Shown: positions 34,723-44,978, counted from the stretch's first letter. The stretch: DNA of 64,000 nt from CAVXHQ01 sp963761735 (GCA_963761735.1 CAVXHQ010000007.1:310001-374000); one strand, 5' to 3'. Program-made: numbers and translations. Notes: a model not told the origin generated them from the sequence alone.

Positions 34723-35622
34723 TCACGACGCGTTCGCCGAGGCGTACGAGCCGAACTCGATGTCATGGAGGATGCCGGGGCGATTTGGCGCCCAACCCAG
34801 CTCCGAGCGGGCTTTCTGGGATGTCACACGGCTGTTAGATGCCAGGTCTTCCCACCAGAAATCGAAACCCTTGAAGGCCACGCCTTCCTCTACGGTCATC
34901 GTCGCCGTCTCCCCGTGGTAGCCGAGCATCCTTGACGTAGATTCGGCTATCGACTTGATCGTCTCCTCTCCGGATGCAACGTTGTATACGGATCCGCCCT
35001 CAGCCTTGGTTGCAGCAAGAAGATAGAAGTCGACAAGGTCGTCGATCTGTACGTTCGACCAGCGATTGAGCCCTTCCCCAAGGTAGCGCCCCGTGCCGGT
35101 ATGTTTCGCGACGTCGATAAGAAGCGGAACCTGAATTGAGCGGCCGAGACCAAACGCCATCGACGGGCGAACGACTATGGTTCGCGTCTTACCGGCGGAT
35201 TTGGCCAGAACGGCCTGTTCGCTGTCCCACCGGCCCTGCTTGTGTTCGGTCAGATCGGGCGTGTCGCGCTCACTGTAGACGGCGTCTGACGGTTTTCCTT
35301 CGGCGCCATCTGCATAGATGCCGGTTCCACTCGTGTGGATGTAAGTGGCGTCCCGACCGGCAACGCCATCCAGAAGTGCCTCAATTGAGGCAGGGTGATC
35401 CGCATCGGATGCCTGTACAACAAGATCTGCCTTGGCAGCTTCAGCGGCGAGAAGCTCGACGTCGTCGAGAGTGCCAGAAATCGGCGTGATACCCTGACTC
35501 TCGAGCCGAGGTTTACCGGCATCCGAACGAACGAGCCCACTGACATCATGTCCCTCTTTCACGAAGCCCAACGCCACCGCATTGCCGATGTAGCCGGTTG
35601 CCCCCGTCAGAAAAATCTTCAT
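34723..35622 (-). CDS. NAD-dependent epimerase/SDR oxidoreductase
   Basis: 299 residues from ATG at 35622, with AAGGA at 35631-35635; a GTG two codons earlier is also in frame. Extended SDR with the cofactor motif TGATGYIGNAVALGF at the N-terminus, THTSGTGIYADGAE-like central region, VRPSMAFGLGRSIQVP and SNVQIDDLVDFYLLAATKAE. First gene of the leftward catabolic operon. Probably oxidises or epimerises a sugar or sugar-lactone; substrate unknown. It is a relative of the truncated gene at 28710. Confidence 0.85.
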   Translation of the reverse strand: MKIFLTGATGYIGNAVALGFVKEGHDVSGLVRSDAGKPRLESQGITPISGTLDDVELLAAEAAKADLVVQASDADHPASIEALLDGVAGRDATYIHTSGTGIYADGAEGKPSDAVYSERDTPDLTEHKQGRWDSEQAVLAKSAGKTRTIVVRPSMAFGLGRSIQVPLLIDVAKHTGTGRYLGEGLNRWSNVQIDDLVDFYLLAATKAEGGSVYNVASGEETIKSIAESTSRMLGYHGETATMTVEEGVAFKGFDFWWEDLASNSRVTSQKARSELGWAPNRPGILHDIEFGSYASANAS

Positions 35623-35645
35623 CGCCACACTCCTTTTTTTCAGTT

Positions 35646-35665
35646 TGTCGACTATGTAATCGACA
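35646..35665. promoter_or_regulatory. Dyad in the divergent promoter region
   Basis: TGTCGA-8-TCGACA lies 24 bases upstream of the SDR start and 103 bases upstream of the IclR-PBP gene. A plausible operator for one of the two IclR-type regulators. Confidence 0.4.
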
Positions 35666-35768
35666 TGTGGAACAAAGGGAGGGCCAGCAGCGCAGTTTCG
35701 TCAGATTTCCTGTTCGTTTGTGCCCGAGTCTTCTAGAAGTGTAGGAAAACAAGCAGCATTGGTACGAC

Positions 35769-36861
35769 ATGACCCAAGAAAAAAGCCGCGTTCCAGCCCT
35801 GACGAGAGCCCTTCGTGTCATCGAGACGGTTTGCATCCATCCGGACGGACTTACGCTGTCTGAGCTGTCCCGCAGTTTGGGTGCCCCAAAGTCTAGTCTT
35901 CTCGGAATTTGCAATTCCCTGATTCAGGAGATGGCGATCACGAGAGACAGCTATGGTCGCTTCAAGCCGGGTGTACAGATTGCGGAACTGGCCAACCCCC
36001 ATCTCGTCGGCCCCAGCAGACTGAGAAAAGCAGCTATCTGCCTTCAGAACTCCTCCAATCCGTTTTTTGCGGTCGAAATGATGGGAGCTTAGACAATGGC
36101 AGCCGAGCTCGGCGTCAGTATCAAAACGTTCGATGCCCGGCAATCCGTCGAGGTGCAGCTCAAACAACTCGAGGACCTCCTGCGTTCGGATATCGAGGCG
36201 ATCCTACTCGATGCCGTAGAATTCGAACATGGTGGGCGAGGCGGTAAAACGGCTTCGCAAGCGCGGCAAGTATGTCGTCGCGATGAATGTGGGCGCGGCT
36301 TTCGCCGATGCGTCGGTGATGACCGACAACGTCCAGGCCGGCGCGATCGTCGCGAGATACTTGCTGGATCTCCTCCCCGAAGGCGCGGAAATTGGTATCG
36401 TCGGCGGAAACCCTGTTTCGGCCGTCGCCGATCGGATCGTTGGCTTCGCGTCTGCCACTCGGGGACGGCCCGATGTTCGGATCTGCGATCGCATCAACGG
36501 TGATCACAGCGAGACTTCAGGATATGAAAGTGGCATCTCTCTTCTGGACCGCAACCGCCGTATCGACGGGATATTTGTAATCAATGACCCAATGGCAATC
36601 GGCGTTGCCTCTGCCCTCAAGGAAAAAGGCTCCAACGTACCGGTGGTCAGCGTCGACGGTGCCTCGTCAGCGATTGCGATGATTAAGAGCGGTCACTTTA
36701 TCGTTGCAACAGCGGCGCAGGACCCGCAGCGCATCGGCCGGACGGCTTTGACCATGGCCGCTTCGCTGGTTCATGAAGGGTATTCGGGCACCAAGTTGCG
36801 TCTCTTCACACCCAAGCTGATCACTGGCGACAGCGTTTCCGCCTATTGCCCATGGGGATAA
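35769..36861 (+). pseudogene. Regulator: IclR-type HTH fused to sugar-binding (PBP1) domain, broken
   Basis: The first 75 residues are an IclR-type winged helix (RALRVIETVCIHPDGLTLSE, SRSLGAPKSSLLGICNSLIQ). From KAAICLQNSSNPFFAVEMMG onwards the chain is a type I periplasmic-binding domain as in LacI or RbsB (LDLLPEGAEIGIVGGNPVSA, DGIFVINDPMAIGVASALKE, DGASSAIAMIKSGHFIVAT). The same gene is cut by an in-frame TAG at about 36090 (one base from AAG) and by a single-base insertion near 36231. IclR HTHs normally carry a GAF-like domain, so the architecture is unusual. It was probably the sugar-sensing regulator of this locus and is now inactive. Confidence 0.75.
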
Positions 36862-36866
36862 CCAAG

Positions 36867-37623
36867 ATGAAATCTGCCGCACATTCTTCAGCTGTCACCA
36901 AGGCCATGAGGCTTCTCGGAGTACTCGCGACCACGGAAAAGCCGATGTCGTCCTCGGAACTGGCCGAAGCTCTGGGTCTCCCCAAAAGCACGGTCGTAGA
37001 CCTCTGTTCGGTCTTGGAAGAAGAAGGCTATGCAAAACGGGGCAGTGATGGATATTTCGAAGCGGCGGATCGCTTCGTATCCCTCAGTCGCGGTCTATTT
37101 CTCGGAAAGCCTGTGCTTGAGAAGCTTTCACCAACTGGTGCGCTCCTCGCCTCTTGCGGGACAGTCGACGATCATTCTCTCCGTCCTCGATGACCGGGAT
37201 ATCTCGATCGCGGGGGTCAGTCGCGGCCAGTCGGTACTCCCGATAACAGCCAAGGTCGGTCTCTGTCTGCCATCCTGGAGCTCCGCTTCGGGCTTGGCAC
37301 TTCTCTCGCGTCACACGTTGACCGAGTTGAGCGAGCATCTGTCCTACTACAGTCCGACCTCAATTGTGCCGACGGAGCCGAAACCTGCCCCGGATGAACT
37401 GTTCGAGACCATCCGGTCCCAGTCTGGCAGGGGATATTTTATCGACAGGGAAAGAACCGTGTTTGGGATGTGCGGGATCAGTGCACCGGTTTTTCTGGAG
37501 GGTGCGGCCCATCCCGTTGCCGCTGTGACGATCGCAATCCCGGAGCAAGCACCTAGCGAGAGTACCCCTGAGGAACTGGGTGCAACGGTAAGTTCACTGG
37601 CCGCCAAACTCTCCAAAATCTGA
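36867..37623 (+). pseudogene. IclR-family regulator, frameshifted
   Basis: N-terminal winged HTH (VTKAMRLLGVLATTEKPMSS, LAEALGLPKSTVVDLCSVLE) and an IclR effector domain in another frame (STIILSVLDDRDISIAGVSR, AKVGLCLPSWSSASGLALLS, IDRERTVFGMCGISAPVF). The break lies at about 37130: dropping one C of CACC joins EKLSQ to LVRSSPLAGQ. Six bases after the preceding regulator gene. Otherwise complete, about 251 residues. Confidence 0.8.
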
Positions 37624-37672
37624 CCTCAGATCACCGTCTCTAGTAGGGATGCGAATATTTCGGCGTGAGCGT

Positions 37673-37683
37673 TGTTCGAAATA
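37673..37683 (+). promoter_or_regulatory. Operator half-site shared with the dhaK promoter
   Basis: TGTTCGAAATA, 55 bases upstream of the binding-protein start, is identical to the left arm of the palindrome before dhaK (50642-50679). The two sites point to a common regulator, perhaps one of the IclR-type proteins. Confidence 0.45.
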
Positions 37684-37784
37684 TCGTGCTTGCGTTCGAC
37701 AATAAGAACAGTCAGGCTGTGAGCGGGAGGAATCAAAATGAAAAAACTTACACACATCTATGGTAAGCGTCCGGCCTGACCGCT

Positions 37785-39284
37785 CTACTCCGCCATTTTC
37801 CACGGTAGGAAGTCATCGACGCGGGTGATCTTGTAGTCCGGGATGCGAGCGAGCGTGTCTGCGAGCCAGGCCTGCGGGTCGACGCCGTTCAGCTTGGCGG
37901 TTTCGATCAGGGTGTAGGCGATGGCGGCGGCGCGGCCGCCGGTCAGTGATCCGACGAAGAGATAATTCTTCCTGCCGATCGCGACGGATCGCATCGCACG
38001 CTCGGCCGTGTTGTTATCCAGTTCCAGGACACCGTGATCGAGATACGGCTGGAGCCGCTTCATGCGGGTCAGGGCATAGCGGATCGCCGCGGCCAATGGC
38101 GACTTGCCGGAAATGGATGGCAGCTGGAGGTGCAGCCATGCCTCGAGATCGTCGAAGACGGGCTTCGCCTTCGCTTGCCGGATCTCGACGCGAAGGTCTG
38201 GCGGTGACCCTCTCGCTTCTTTCTCGACTGCGTAGAGTTGGGCGATGCGCAGGACGGCTTCGTCGGCGATGGCCGAGCCCTGCGCTCTATGGATGTCGAC
38301 AAACTTTCGTCTGACATGAGCCATGCAGGCGACCTCGCGGATGTCGCCGGACCGGTAGAGGTCCTCGAACCCGGCGTATCCATCCGCATGCATCCAGCCG
38401 CGATATCCTGACAGGTGATCCTTTGGGTGCTGGCCCTTCCGGTCGGGCGAGAAGCGATACCAGCTGGCGGGCGCGGCATCCCCGCCCCAGGGCCGTTCGT
38501 CTCGCCCATAGGCCCAGAGCCGCGCTGTCGCGGTTTTTCCCATGCCGGGCGCCAGCATCTTCACCGGCGTGTCGTCTGCGAAGATGGCTTCGCCCGACAG
38601 CACATGTCGTCCGATGGCGTCGGCCAGCGGTTCAAGCAGCGCCGTCGACTTGCCGACCCAGTCGGCCAACGTCGAGCGGTCCAGGTCCAGCCCGTCGCGC
38701 TCGAAGATCTGGCTTTGACGATAGAGCGGCAAGTGGTCGGCGTATTTGGAGACCAGTACATGCGCCAGCAGACCTGGCCCGGGGCGCCCGCGCTCGATGG
38801 GGCGCGACGGCATGGGCGCTTGCGTGAAGGCCTCGCAGCCGGAACACGCAAAGCGCGGCCGCACGATGCGGTTCACGATGAACCGGCCGGGCACATACTC
38901 CAGCTCCTCGGTCACATCCTCGCCCAGACGGCGCAGTCGACCGCCGCACTTGGCGCAATCATCGCCGCCGGTCGTCAACTCGACTTCCATCCGCGGGATG
39001 TGATCCGGGATCGGACGGCGCTTCGGCTTGTCCTTCGGCTCCTCATCGGGAAGCCGCAGCTTGGCCGTCATCTTGGCGATCGAGATCTCGCTGGCTTCCA
39101 GTGCCAGCTGAAGCTGCTCGATAATCTCCGATGAGGCGCCGAACCGAGAGTTGCGGTGCCCGGCCAGCTGATGGCGCAGCTTCTCGATGAGCATCGCCTG
39201 CGACTTCACTTCGGCCAGCAAAAGGGCCGTGAAGCGGCGTAGTTCATCGGGATCTTCCGGCAGGGATTGGGCCACGTCAAGCAT
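37785..39284 (-). CDS. tnpC: IS66 transposase TnpC (copy 2)
   Basis: 499 residues, full length with all three DDE motifs (FADDTPVKML, MHADGYAGFED, DNNTAERAMR). Central residues about 140-305 carry multiple substitutions against copy 1 (for instance ACSGCEAF for ACFGCEAF, GGDAAPASWYRF for GSGVPPASWYQF) while both ends are the same. Confidence 0.95.
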   Translation of the reverse strand: MLDVAQSLPEDPDELRRFTALLLAEVKSQAMLIEKLRHQLAGHRNSRFGASSEIIEQLQLALEASEISIAKMTAKLRLPDEEPKDKPKRRPIPDHIPRMEVELTTGGDDCAKCGGRLRRLGEDVTEELEYVPGRFIVNRIVRPRFACSGCEAFTQAPMPSRPIERGRPGPGLLAHVLVSKYADHLPLYRQSQIFERDGLDLDRSTLADWVGKSTALLEPLADAIGRHVLSGEAIFADDTPVKMLAPGMGKTATARLWAYGRDERPWGGDAAPASWYRFSPDRKGQHPKDHLSGYRGWMHADGYAGFEDLYRSGDIREVACMAHVRRKFVDIHRAQGSAIADEAVLRIAQLYAVEKEARGSPPDLRVEIRQAKAKPVFDDLEAWLHLQLPSISGKSPLAAAIRYALTRMKRLQPYLDHGVLELDNNTAERAMRSVAIGRKNYLFVGSLTGGRAAAIAYTLIETAKLNGVDPQAWLADTLARIPDYKITRVDDFLPWKMAE

Positions 39285-39343
39285 GCCAAACTATAGCAAA
39301 ACATGGCTGCGGCGGGAATCCTGAATGCCCTCGACAGGGCAAT

Positions 39344-39691
39344 TTATCCTGCCTTGAGCGGCTTCCAGCTACGCTGCGGGGCCCGCCAGTCGATGCCCTC
39401 CAGGAGCATCGCCAACTGCGCCGCCGTCAGGGAGATCTTACCCTCCTTCGCCGACGGCCAGACGAACCGGCCCTTCTCAAGGCGCTTCGAGAACAAGCAC
39501 GCGCCCTGGCCATCCCACCAGATGATCTTGATCAGATCGCCACGCCGCCCGCGGAACACAAACAGGTGGCCAGCGAACGGGTCCTGCTTCAGCGCCGTCT
39601 CAGCTTGAGCCGCCAGCGTCGTGAACCCCCGTCGCATGTCTGTGACACCGGCCGCCAGCCAGACCCGCGTGTTCGACGGGACCGGGATCAT
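39344..39691 (-). CDS. tnpB: IS66 accessory protein TnpB (copy 2)
   Basis: 115 residues, identical in translation to copy 1 (19359-19706); overlaps the tnpA stop. Confidence 0.95.
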   Translation of the reverse strand: MIPVPSNTRVWLAAGVTDMRRGFTTLAAQAETALKQDPFAGHLFVFRGRRGDLIKIIWWDGQGACLFSKRLEKGRFVWPSAKEGKISLTAAQLAMLLEGIDWRAPQRSWKPLKAG

Positions 39692-40068
39692 GGCGACAGG
39701 CCCCGGATCAGCCGGGCCAGCGCCTCGGGATCGTAGGTGCCCACAATCCGCAGTCGGTGACCACCTGCGACATCGATCTCGATTGTGCCAGGATCAGCGG
39801 TCGGATCAGACACCGCGTCATGATCCCTCCACTCCGGCTGATCGACGATCTCAACCGGCAGGAAGCCAGCGACATCCGCAGCGCATATCTCGACCACCGG
39901 TTCGGCGGTGGGGGCGTATCGAGGATCCCGCAGCCATTTGAAGATCATGTTGGCGTTCATCGCATATCGACGCGCAACCTGCGCCACCGACACATCCGGC
40001 GCTGCCGTCTGAAAGCAGATCGAGCGCTTCTCCTCGTCGCTCCAGAGCCGTCTCGCACGACGCGCCAT
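39688..40068 (-). CDS. tnpA: IS66 accessory protein TnpA (copy 2)
   Basis: 126 residues, identical in translation to copy 1; preceded by the same 11-base-arm palindrome at 40080-40107. Confidence 0.93.
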   Translation of the reverse strand: MARRARRLWSDEEKRSICFQTAAPDVSVAQVARRYAMNANMIFKWLRDPRYAPTAEPVVEICAADVAGFLPVEIVDQPEWRDHDAVSDPTADPGTIEIDVAGGHRLRIVGTYDPEALARLIRGLSP

Positions 40069-41170
40069 CGATCGCCCCTTAGTGTCCGCTATCCTAAGCG
40101 GACACTATCCCTCACTCCCTATGCGCGGCAGTGCAGGGAGACCGTACGGTTACCATCTATGCGCCTTTTCTTGCGGTCGGTCTCTTGGCCGCCCCTACGC
40201 TCGGACACGCGGAAGACACTCTGACGATCGGCGTCATTGAACTTTTCGGAGGTCCGTTCTTTGCAGAAGCAAGAAGCGGGATCGCGGACGCCGTGGGCGA
40301 TCGTGATATCGAGATCCTGATCGAGAATGCGGAGGGCGACGTCGCAAAAGAAGCCAACCTCATCCAGACGTTTATCACCCGTCAGGTCGACGCGATCATG
40401 ATCTCCGCACAGTCTCCTGTCGGCTCGATCGCTGCCATGCGATTGGCGCAAGAGGCAGGAATTCCGGTGGTGTGCTATGATACATGTCTCGCGCCCCCGG
40501 AGGATCAGGAGCTGTCACTCGCTTTTGTTACCAGCGATAACCGTGGGCTCGGTGTGACGACGGGCGAACAAGCCGCCAACTACATCCGGGACGAACTGGG
40601 TGGAACGGCGCAGATGATCATGCTGACCTGCGAAACGTTCGACGTCTGCAAAGCGCGGCGGGAAGGGCTCGACGAAGCATTGGAGGGGCTCGACGTGACG
40701 CTTCTGGATGAGCAGGAAGCATTTCAACTCGACACTGCGCGCCCGATCGCGGACGCGATGCTTGCGGCAAACCCCGATGTCACCGTGTTCATTGCGCAAA
40801 ATGACGGGGCCGCCATCGCAGCAGGCCAGGCTGTCGAAGATGCAGGACTTGTCGATCAGGTGAAGGTTTTCGCCATCGACATCAATCCCCAGGTCGCTCG
40901 GATGATCGCGGACTCCGAAGGGGCCATCGAGTGGGCGACCGGCCAGGATCCCTACGCCATGGGATACGACGGGATCCTGAATGCCATCATGGCAGCGAGA
41001 GGGGAGCCCATCGAGACCTACTACCAGTTTACCCCTTCCCCGACTTTTTCGAGAGCAGATCCGACCTCGGCAGAGGAATACTACCAGTCACGCTGACGGG
41101 TAGCCGGGTTTTGGAGTGGGCTGCCGTCTAGTGCTGGTCCGCTCCAACTGTTGATCGGTGGGAGAACAAC

Positions 41171-42073
41171 ATGAACATTGCAGTTCAGGCCGGAGAATCC
41201 GGCTCGATATCGGCACCCCTGCAGAACTCTGGCGCTCTCCTTGCGTGGGGCGACCAAGGTCTATGGCGGGGTGACCGCTCTTGAGGATGTAAACTTCGAT
41301 CTTGCTCCGGGCGAAGTCCGGGCCTTGATCGGAAAGAACGGCGCGGGGAAATCGACTCTCGTCAAGATCCTGTCGGGTGTCGTCTCTCCGACGAATGGAC
41401 TCCTCCAGGTAGGAGATGCACGGGCATCGTTCACGAAGCCTTCCGATGCGAAGGCTGCCGGGATTGCAACTGTACACCAGGAACTGTCCATCGCTCCGAA
41501 TCTTACGGTTGCCGAGAATATCTTTCTTGGCCGCTGGCGCGCCGTCGCTTCTCACGGACCGTTTCTGAATATTCGCGAACTGAACCGCAAAGCTGTGGAT
41601 GTGCTTCGCATTCTCGATGTCACGATGTCCGTCACCCAGCGATGCAGCTCGCTGTCTGTCGCTCAACAGCAGATTATCGAGATCGCCCGTGCGATCGCCG
41701 AGCGACCGCGCGTCCTGATCCTTGATGAGCCGACCAGTTCGCTGCCCCCATCCGAGGTGAGTGTCCTTCTCGGGATAATTAAACGCCTTTCCGGCGAAGG
41801 CATTGCCGTCGTTTTCGTATCGCATCGCATGGACGAAATACCGCGTGTGGCGGATTCCATCACAGTCCTGCGGGACGGCCGCCATGTCGCGACAGGCCCA
41901 ATCGCAGAATTTTCGACCAGCCGTGTCGTCGATCTCATGACCGGAGGGGCAACTCTTGTCGAGATCAACGACAAACGACAGCCGAGAAGCCCAGGAGAGC
42001 TGCGGCTGAAAGTTTCCGACCTTCAGGCCGGACTGCTCGACGGTATCGGATTCGAACTCAAATCCGGTGAAAT
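41171..42073 (+). pseudogene. RbsA-type sugar ABC ATPase, frameshifted and truncated
   Basis: ATG at 41171, behind GGAG. The first ABC domain is complete after a shift near 41231-41233 (one extra G; LQNS then joins ALSLRGATKVYGGVTALEDV): Walker A IGKNGAGKSTLV, degenerate signature CSSLSVAQQQIIEIA, Walker B RVLILDEPTSSL, VFVSHRMDEI. The second ABC domain is cut right after its start (LDGIGFELKSGEI) by IS21 copy 2. Follows the binding-protein gene by 74 bases. Non-functional. Confidence 0.85.
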
Positions 42074-42181
42074 TGTGAATCCCGGAGGCAAACTGGGCCA
42101 CGGAAACGGTGGGATTACCTGACCGTCGCGGAGTAAAATTCTGCCATTCTGAGACCCGGGGCGGAAGCTGAGGGTCGGGAG

Positions 42182-43681
42182 ATGTATTCTGTGGAACTGT
42201 ATACCCGGGTGCGCAGAGCGTGCCATGTCGAGGGCATGAGTGAGCGCGAGGCGGGGCGGAAGTTCGGGATCGACCGCAAGACAGTGTCGAAGATCCTGAA
42301 GCATTCGGTTCCGCCGGGATATCGGCGCCAAGCGATGCCGCAGCGTCCCAAGCTTGATCCCTTTGTGCCGGTGATCGACCAGATCCTCGAAGAGGATAAG
42401 AGCAAACTCAAGAAACAGCGGCACACTGCCAAGCGAATTCATGCGCGGCTGCGCGACGAGCATGGCTTTACGGGCGGGATCACCATCGTCACTGATTATG
42501 TGCGTGAGAAGAAGCGGCGGACGCGGGAAGTGTTCGTGCCGCTGTCGCATGCGCCGGGCCATGTTCAGGTCGATTTCGGCGAAACGCTGGGCGTGATTGC
42601 CGGTGTTGAGTGTAAGCTGCACTACTTTGCGATGGCGCTTCCGCATTCGGATGCGTTCTTCATCAAGACCTACCCCGCCGAGACGACCGAGGCGTTTTGT
42701 GATGGCCACAACGCCGCTTTTGCATTCTTCGGCGGCGTGCCCTTGTCGATCCTCTACGACAATACAACGATCGCAGTGGCGAAAATCCTGGGCGATGGCC
42801 TCCGGTTGCGCACCCGCGTCTTTTCGGAATTGCAGTCGCATTACCTGTTCGACGACAAGTTCGGCCGACCGGGCAAAGGCAATGACAAAGGCAACGTCGA
42901 GGGGGTGATCGGATATGGGCGGCGCAACTTCCTCGTTCCCGCGCCGCGGTCCGACAGCTTCGATGCGTTGAACACCTGGCTGGAAGATCAGTGCCTGACG
43001 CGACAGGGCGACATTGTGCGTGGTCATACCGAGACTGTCGGTGAACGTCTGATGCGGGATCTCAATGCGCTGATGGCGCTGCCGACCACCCCTTACGATG
43101 CTTGCGACAGGGTCAGCACCCGGGCGACATCGATCTCCATGGTCCGTTATCGCAACAATGACTACTCGGTGCCTGTCGCTCATGCCCATCACGAGGTTCA
43201 GGTTCGTGGGTATGTCCATGAGGTTGTGATCGGCTGCGGGGCCGAGGTGATTGCCCACCACCGCCGGTCCTACGACAAGGCGGACATGGTATTTGATCCG
43301 ATGCATTACCTGCCGCTGTTGGAGCAAAAGGTTGGGGCGCTGGATCAAGCCGCACCGCTGCAAGGCTGGGATCTGCCGGATGAGTTCGCCACCCTGCGCC
43401 GACTGTTGGAGGCGCGGATGGGGAAGAAGGGCAAGCGCGAATATGTTCAGGTTTTACGTCTGCTGGAAACGTTCGAACTGACCCATCTGCATGGTGCGAT
43501 CCGGCAGGCGCTCGATCTCGGGGCCATCGGCTATGATGCTGTGAAGCATCTTGTCCTGTGCCGGATCGAGAGGCGTCCGCCACGGCTGGATCTCGATATT
43601 TATCCCTATCTGCCCAGAGCACAGGTCGGGACGACAGACCCGGCCAGCTACATGAGCCTGATGTCGGGGGTGCCGACATGA
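42182..43681 (+). CDS. istA: IS21 transposase IstA (copy 2)
   Basis: 499 residues, intact; one residue differs from copy 1 (FFGGVPLS here, FFGGVLLS there). Same HTH and DDE motifs. Confidence 0.95.
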   Translation: MYSVELYTRVRRACHVEGMSEREAGRKFGIDRKTVSKILKHSVPPGYRRQAMPQRPKLDPFVPVIDQILEEDKSKLKKQRHTAKRIHARLRDEHGFTGGITIVTDYVREKKRRTREVFVPLSHAPGHVQVDFGETLGVIAGVECKLHYFAMALPHSDAFFIKTYPAETTEAFCDGHNAAFAFFGGVPLSILYDNTTIAVAKILGDGLRLRTRVFSELQSHYLFDDKFGRPGKGNDKGNVEGVIGYGRRNFLVPAPRSDSFDALNTWLEDQCLTRQGDIVRGHTETVGERLMRDLNALMALPTTPYDACDRVSTRATSISMVRYRNNDYSVPVAHAHHEVQVRGYVHEVVIGCGAEVIAHHRRSYDKADMVFDPMHYLPLLEQKVGALDQAAPLQGWDLPDEFATLRRLLEARMGKKGKREYVQVLRLLETFELTHLHGAIRQALDLGAIGYDAVKHLVLCRIERRPPRLDLDIYPYLPRAQVGTTDPASYMSLMSGVPT

Positions 43682-44430
43682 GCGACACTCCGCAGGTCTT
43701 ATTGCAGCATCACCTCAAGGCGCTCCGACTGCCGACCTTCAAGAGCGAATATGGCAAGCTGGCCCGTCAGTGTGCGGCAGAGGGCAAGGATCATGTTCAA
43801 TATCTGCTGCGGCTTTGCGAACTGGAGCTGATCGAACGCGAACGCCGGATGGTTGAGCGGCGGATCAAAGCCGCGAAGTTCCCGGCCACCAAGAGCCTCG
43901 ACAGTTTCGACTTCAAGGCGATCCCGTCGCTCAACAAGGTCTTGACCATGGAGCTGGCACGTTGCGAATACGCTGATCGCCGCGAGAACATTATTGCTCT
44001 GGGTCCATCGGGAACCGGCAAGACCCACATTGCCTTGGGGCTTGGTCTCGCCGCTTGCCAGAAGGGCCTGAAGGTCCGCTTCACGACGGCCGCCGCGCTG
44101 GTGCATGAGTTGATCGAGGCAGCCGATGATCGGCGTCTGCAGCGCCTGCAAAAGCTGATTGTCAGTCAGGATCTGTTGATCATTGACGAACTTGGCTTCG
44201 TTCCCCTGAGCAAATCCGGCGCGGAGTTGCTGTTCGAAGTCATCTCGCAGCGCTATGAGCGAGGATCAATCGTCATCACGTCCAATCTGCCGTTTGATGA
44301 ATGGACCGAAGTCTTCGGATCCGAGCGCCTTACCGGCGCCATCCTCGACCGCCTGACCCACCATGTTCACATCCTGGAAATGAACGGCGACAGCTACCGG
44401 CTGCGACAGAGCCGCAAACTCCAAGACTGA
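43678..44430 (+). CDS. istB: IS21 helper ATPase IstB (copy 2)
   Basis: 250 residues, ATGA overlap with istA. Walker A LGPSGTGKTHIAL. Same translation as copy 1. Confidence 0.95.
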   Translation: MSDTPQVLLQHHLKALRLPTFKSEYGKLARQCAAEGKDHVQYLLRLCELELIERERRMVERRIKAAKFPATKSLDSFDFKAIPSLNKVLTMELARCEYADRRENIIALGPSGTGKTHIALGLGLAACQKGLKVRFTTAAALVHELIEAADDRRLQRLQKLIVSQDLLIIDELGFVPLSKSGAELLFEVISQRYERGSIVITSNLPFDEWTEVFGSERLTGAILDRLTHHVHILEMNGDSYRLRQSRKLQD

Positions 44431-44978
44431 AACCGCAAAAACAGCAGCAATGCTGGCCTGCGGCCAGCGCACTCTGGCGCGCGTCAGCTACTTGGCGAGC
44501 ACACGCGCCAGAGCGCCGCGAACATCCAGGCCGTGGCCCCATTTTGCGCCGGTAAATGGTCCCTTTTGTCGCCGAGATTGACACAAGGGTGAGGTGCACT
44601 GCCTTGCCGGTGAAAACGGCTCGGGAAAATCGACTCTCATAAAGATCATCTCGGGAGTCGTGAGGCCGACCACGCTGTCTGCGATGGCTGTCGACGGCCA
44701 AGTGGTTACGGACTTCTCGGCCCATCAGAGCACAGGGCTCGGCATTCAGGTGATCTATCAAGATCTGTCGCTATTCCCGAATCTCATGGTCTACGAAAAC
44801 ATCTCGTTTCGCAGCCAACTCGGCGGGACTCAGATTCACTGACCGGCGCACGATGCGCGTCGATGCAAAGAGCGCCCTGGAACGCATCGGAGCGGATATC
44901 GTGTCAGGCGACACGACAAACTGGCCCTCTGGCGACATGAGGAACTGGCCCCCTCGATAAGCTGAGAGGGAAGTCTGG

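Larger units (their letters stand above)
37763..40153 (-). mobile_element. IS66-family element, copy 2
   Basis: 2391 bp, same ends as copy 1, flanked by exact 8-bp duplication CATCTATG (37755-37762 and 40154-40161). Carries intact tnpA, tnpB and tnpC. Identical to copy 1 over most of its length; the only differences I see lie in a block corresponding to about 38360-38872. Confidence 0.95.
37738..41096 (+). pseudogene. Sugar ABC transporter binding protein, split by IS66
   Basis: ATG at 37738 behind GGGAGG; eight codons (MKKLTHIY) precede the element. The gene resumes at 40162 with APFLAVGLLAAPTLGHAEDT, so the element sits inside the signal peptide and removal of one CATCTATG copy restores the frame. 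The mature part is an RbsB-like type I binding protein (IGVIELFGGPFFAEARSGIA, VDAIMISAQSPVGSIAAMRL, VFIAQNDGAAIAAGQAVEDA). About 319 residues originally. A GTG inside the element end (40131) starts a chain that still has a signal-like N-terminus, so low-level expression is conceivable. Confidence 0.9.
42074..44583 (+). mobile_element. IS21-family element A, copy 2
   Basis: 2510 bp, same ends and length as copy 1 (22297-24806). The left flank is the second domain of one rbsA gene and the right flank is the start of the first domain of another, and the flanks show no duplication (GAAAT before, CAAGG after). It therefore marks a deletion or recombination that fused two sugar-transport loci. Confidence 0.93.

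Noticed and set aside
36088..36092. In-frame TAG as a recoded codon in the IclR-PBP gene
   Set aside because: The same gene also has a frameshift, and nothing suggests pyrrolysine or other recoding; a simple AAG to TAG change explains it.
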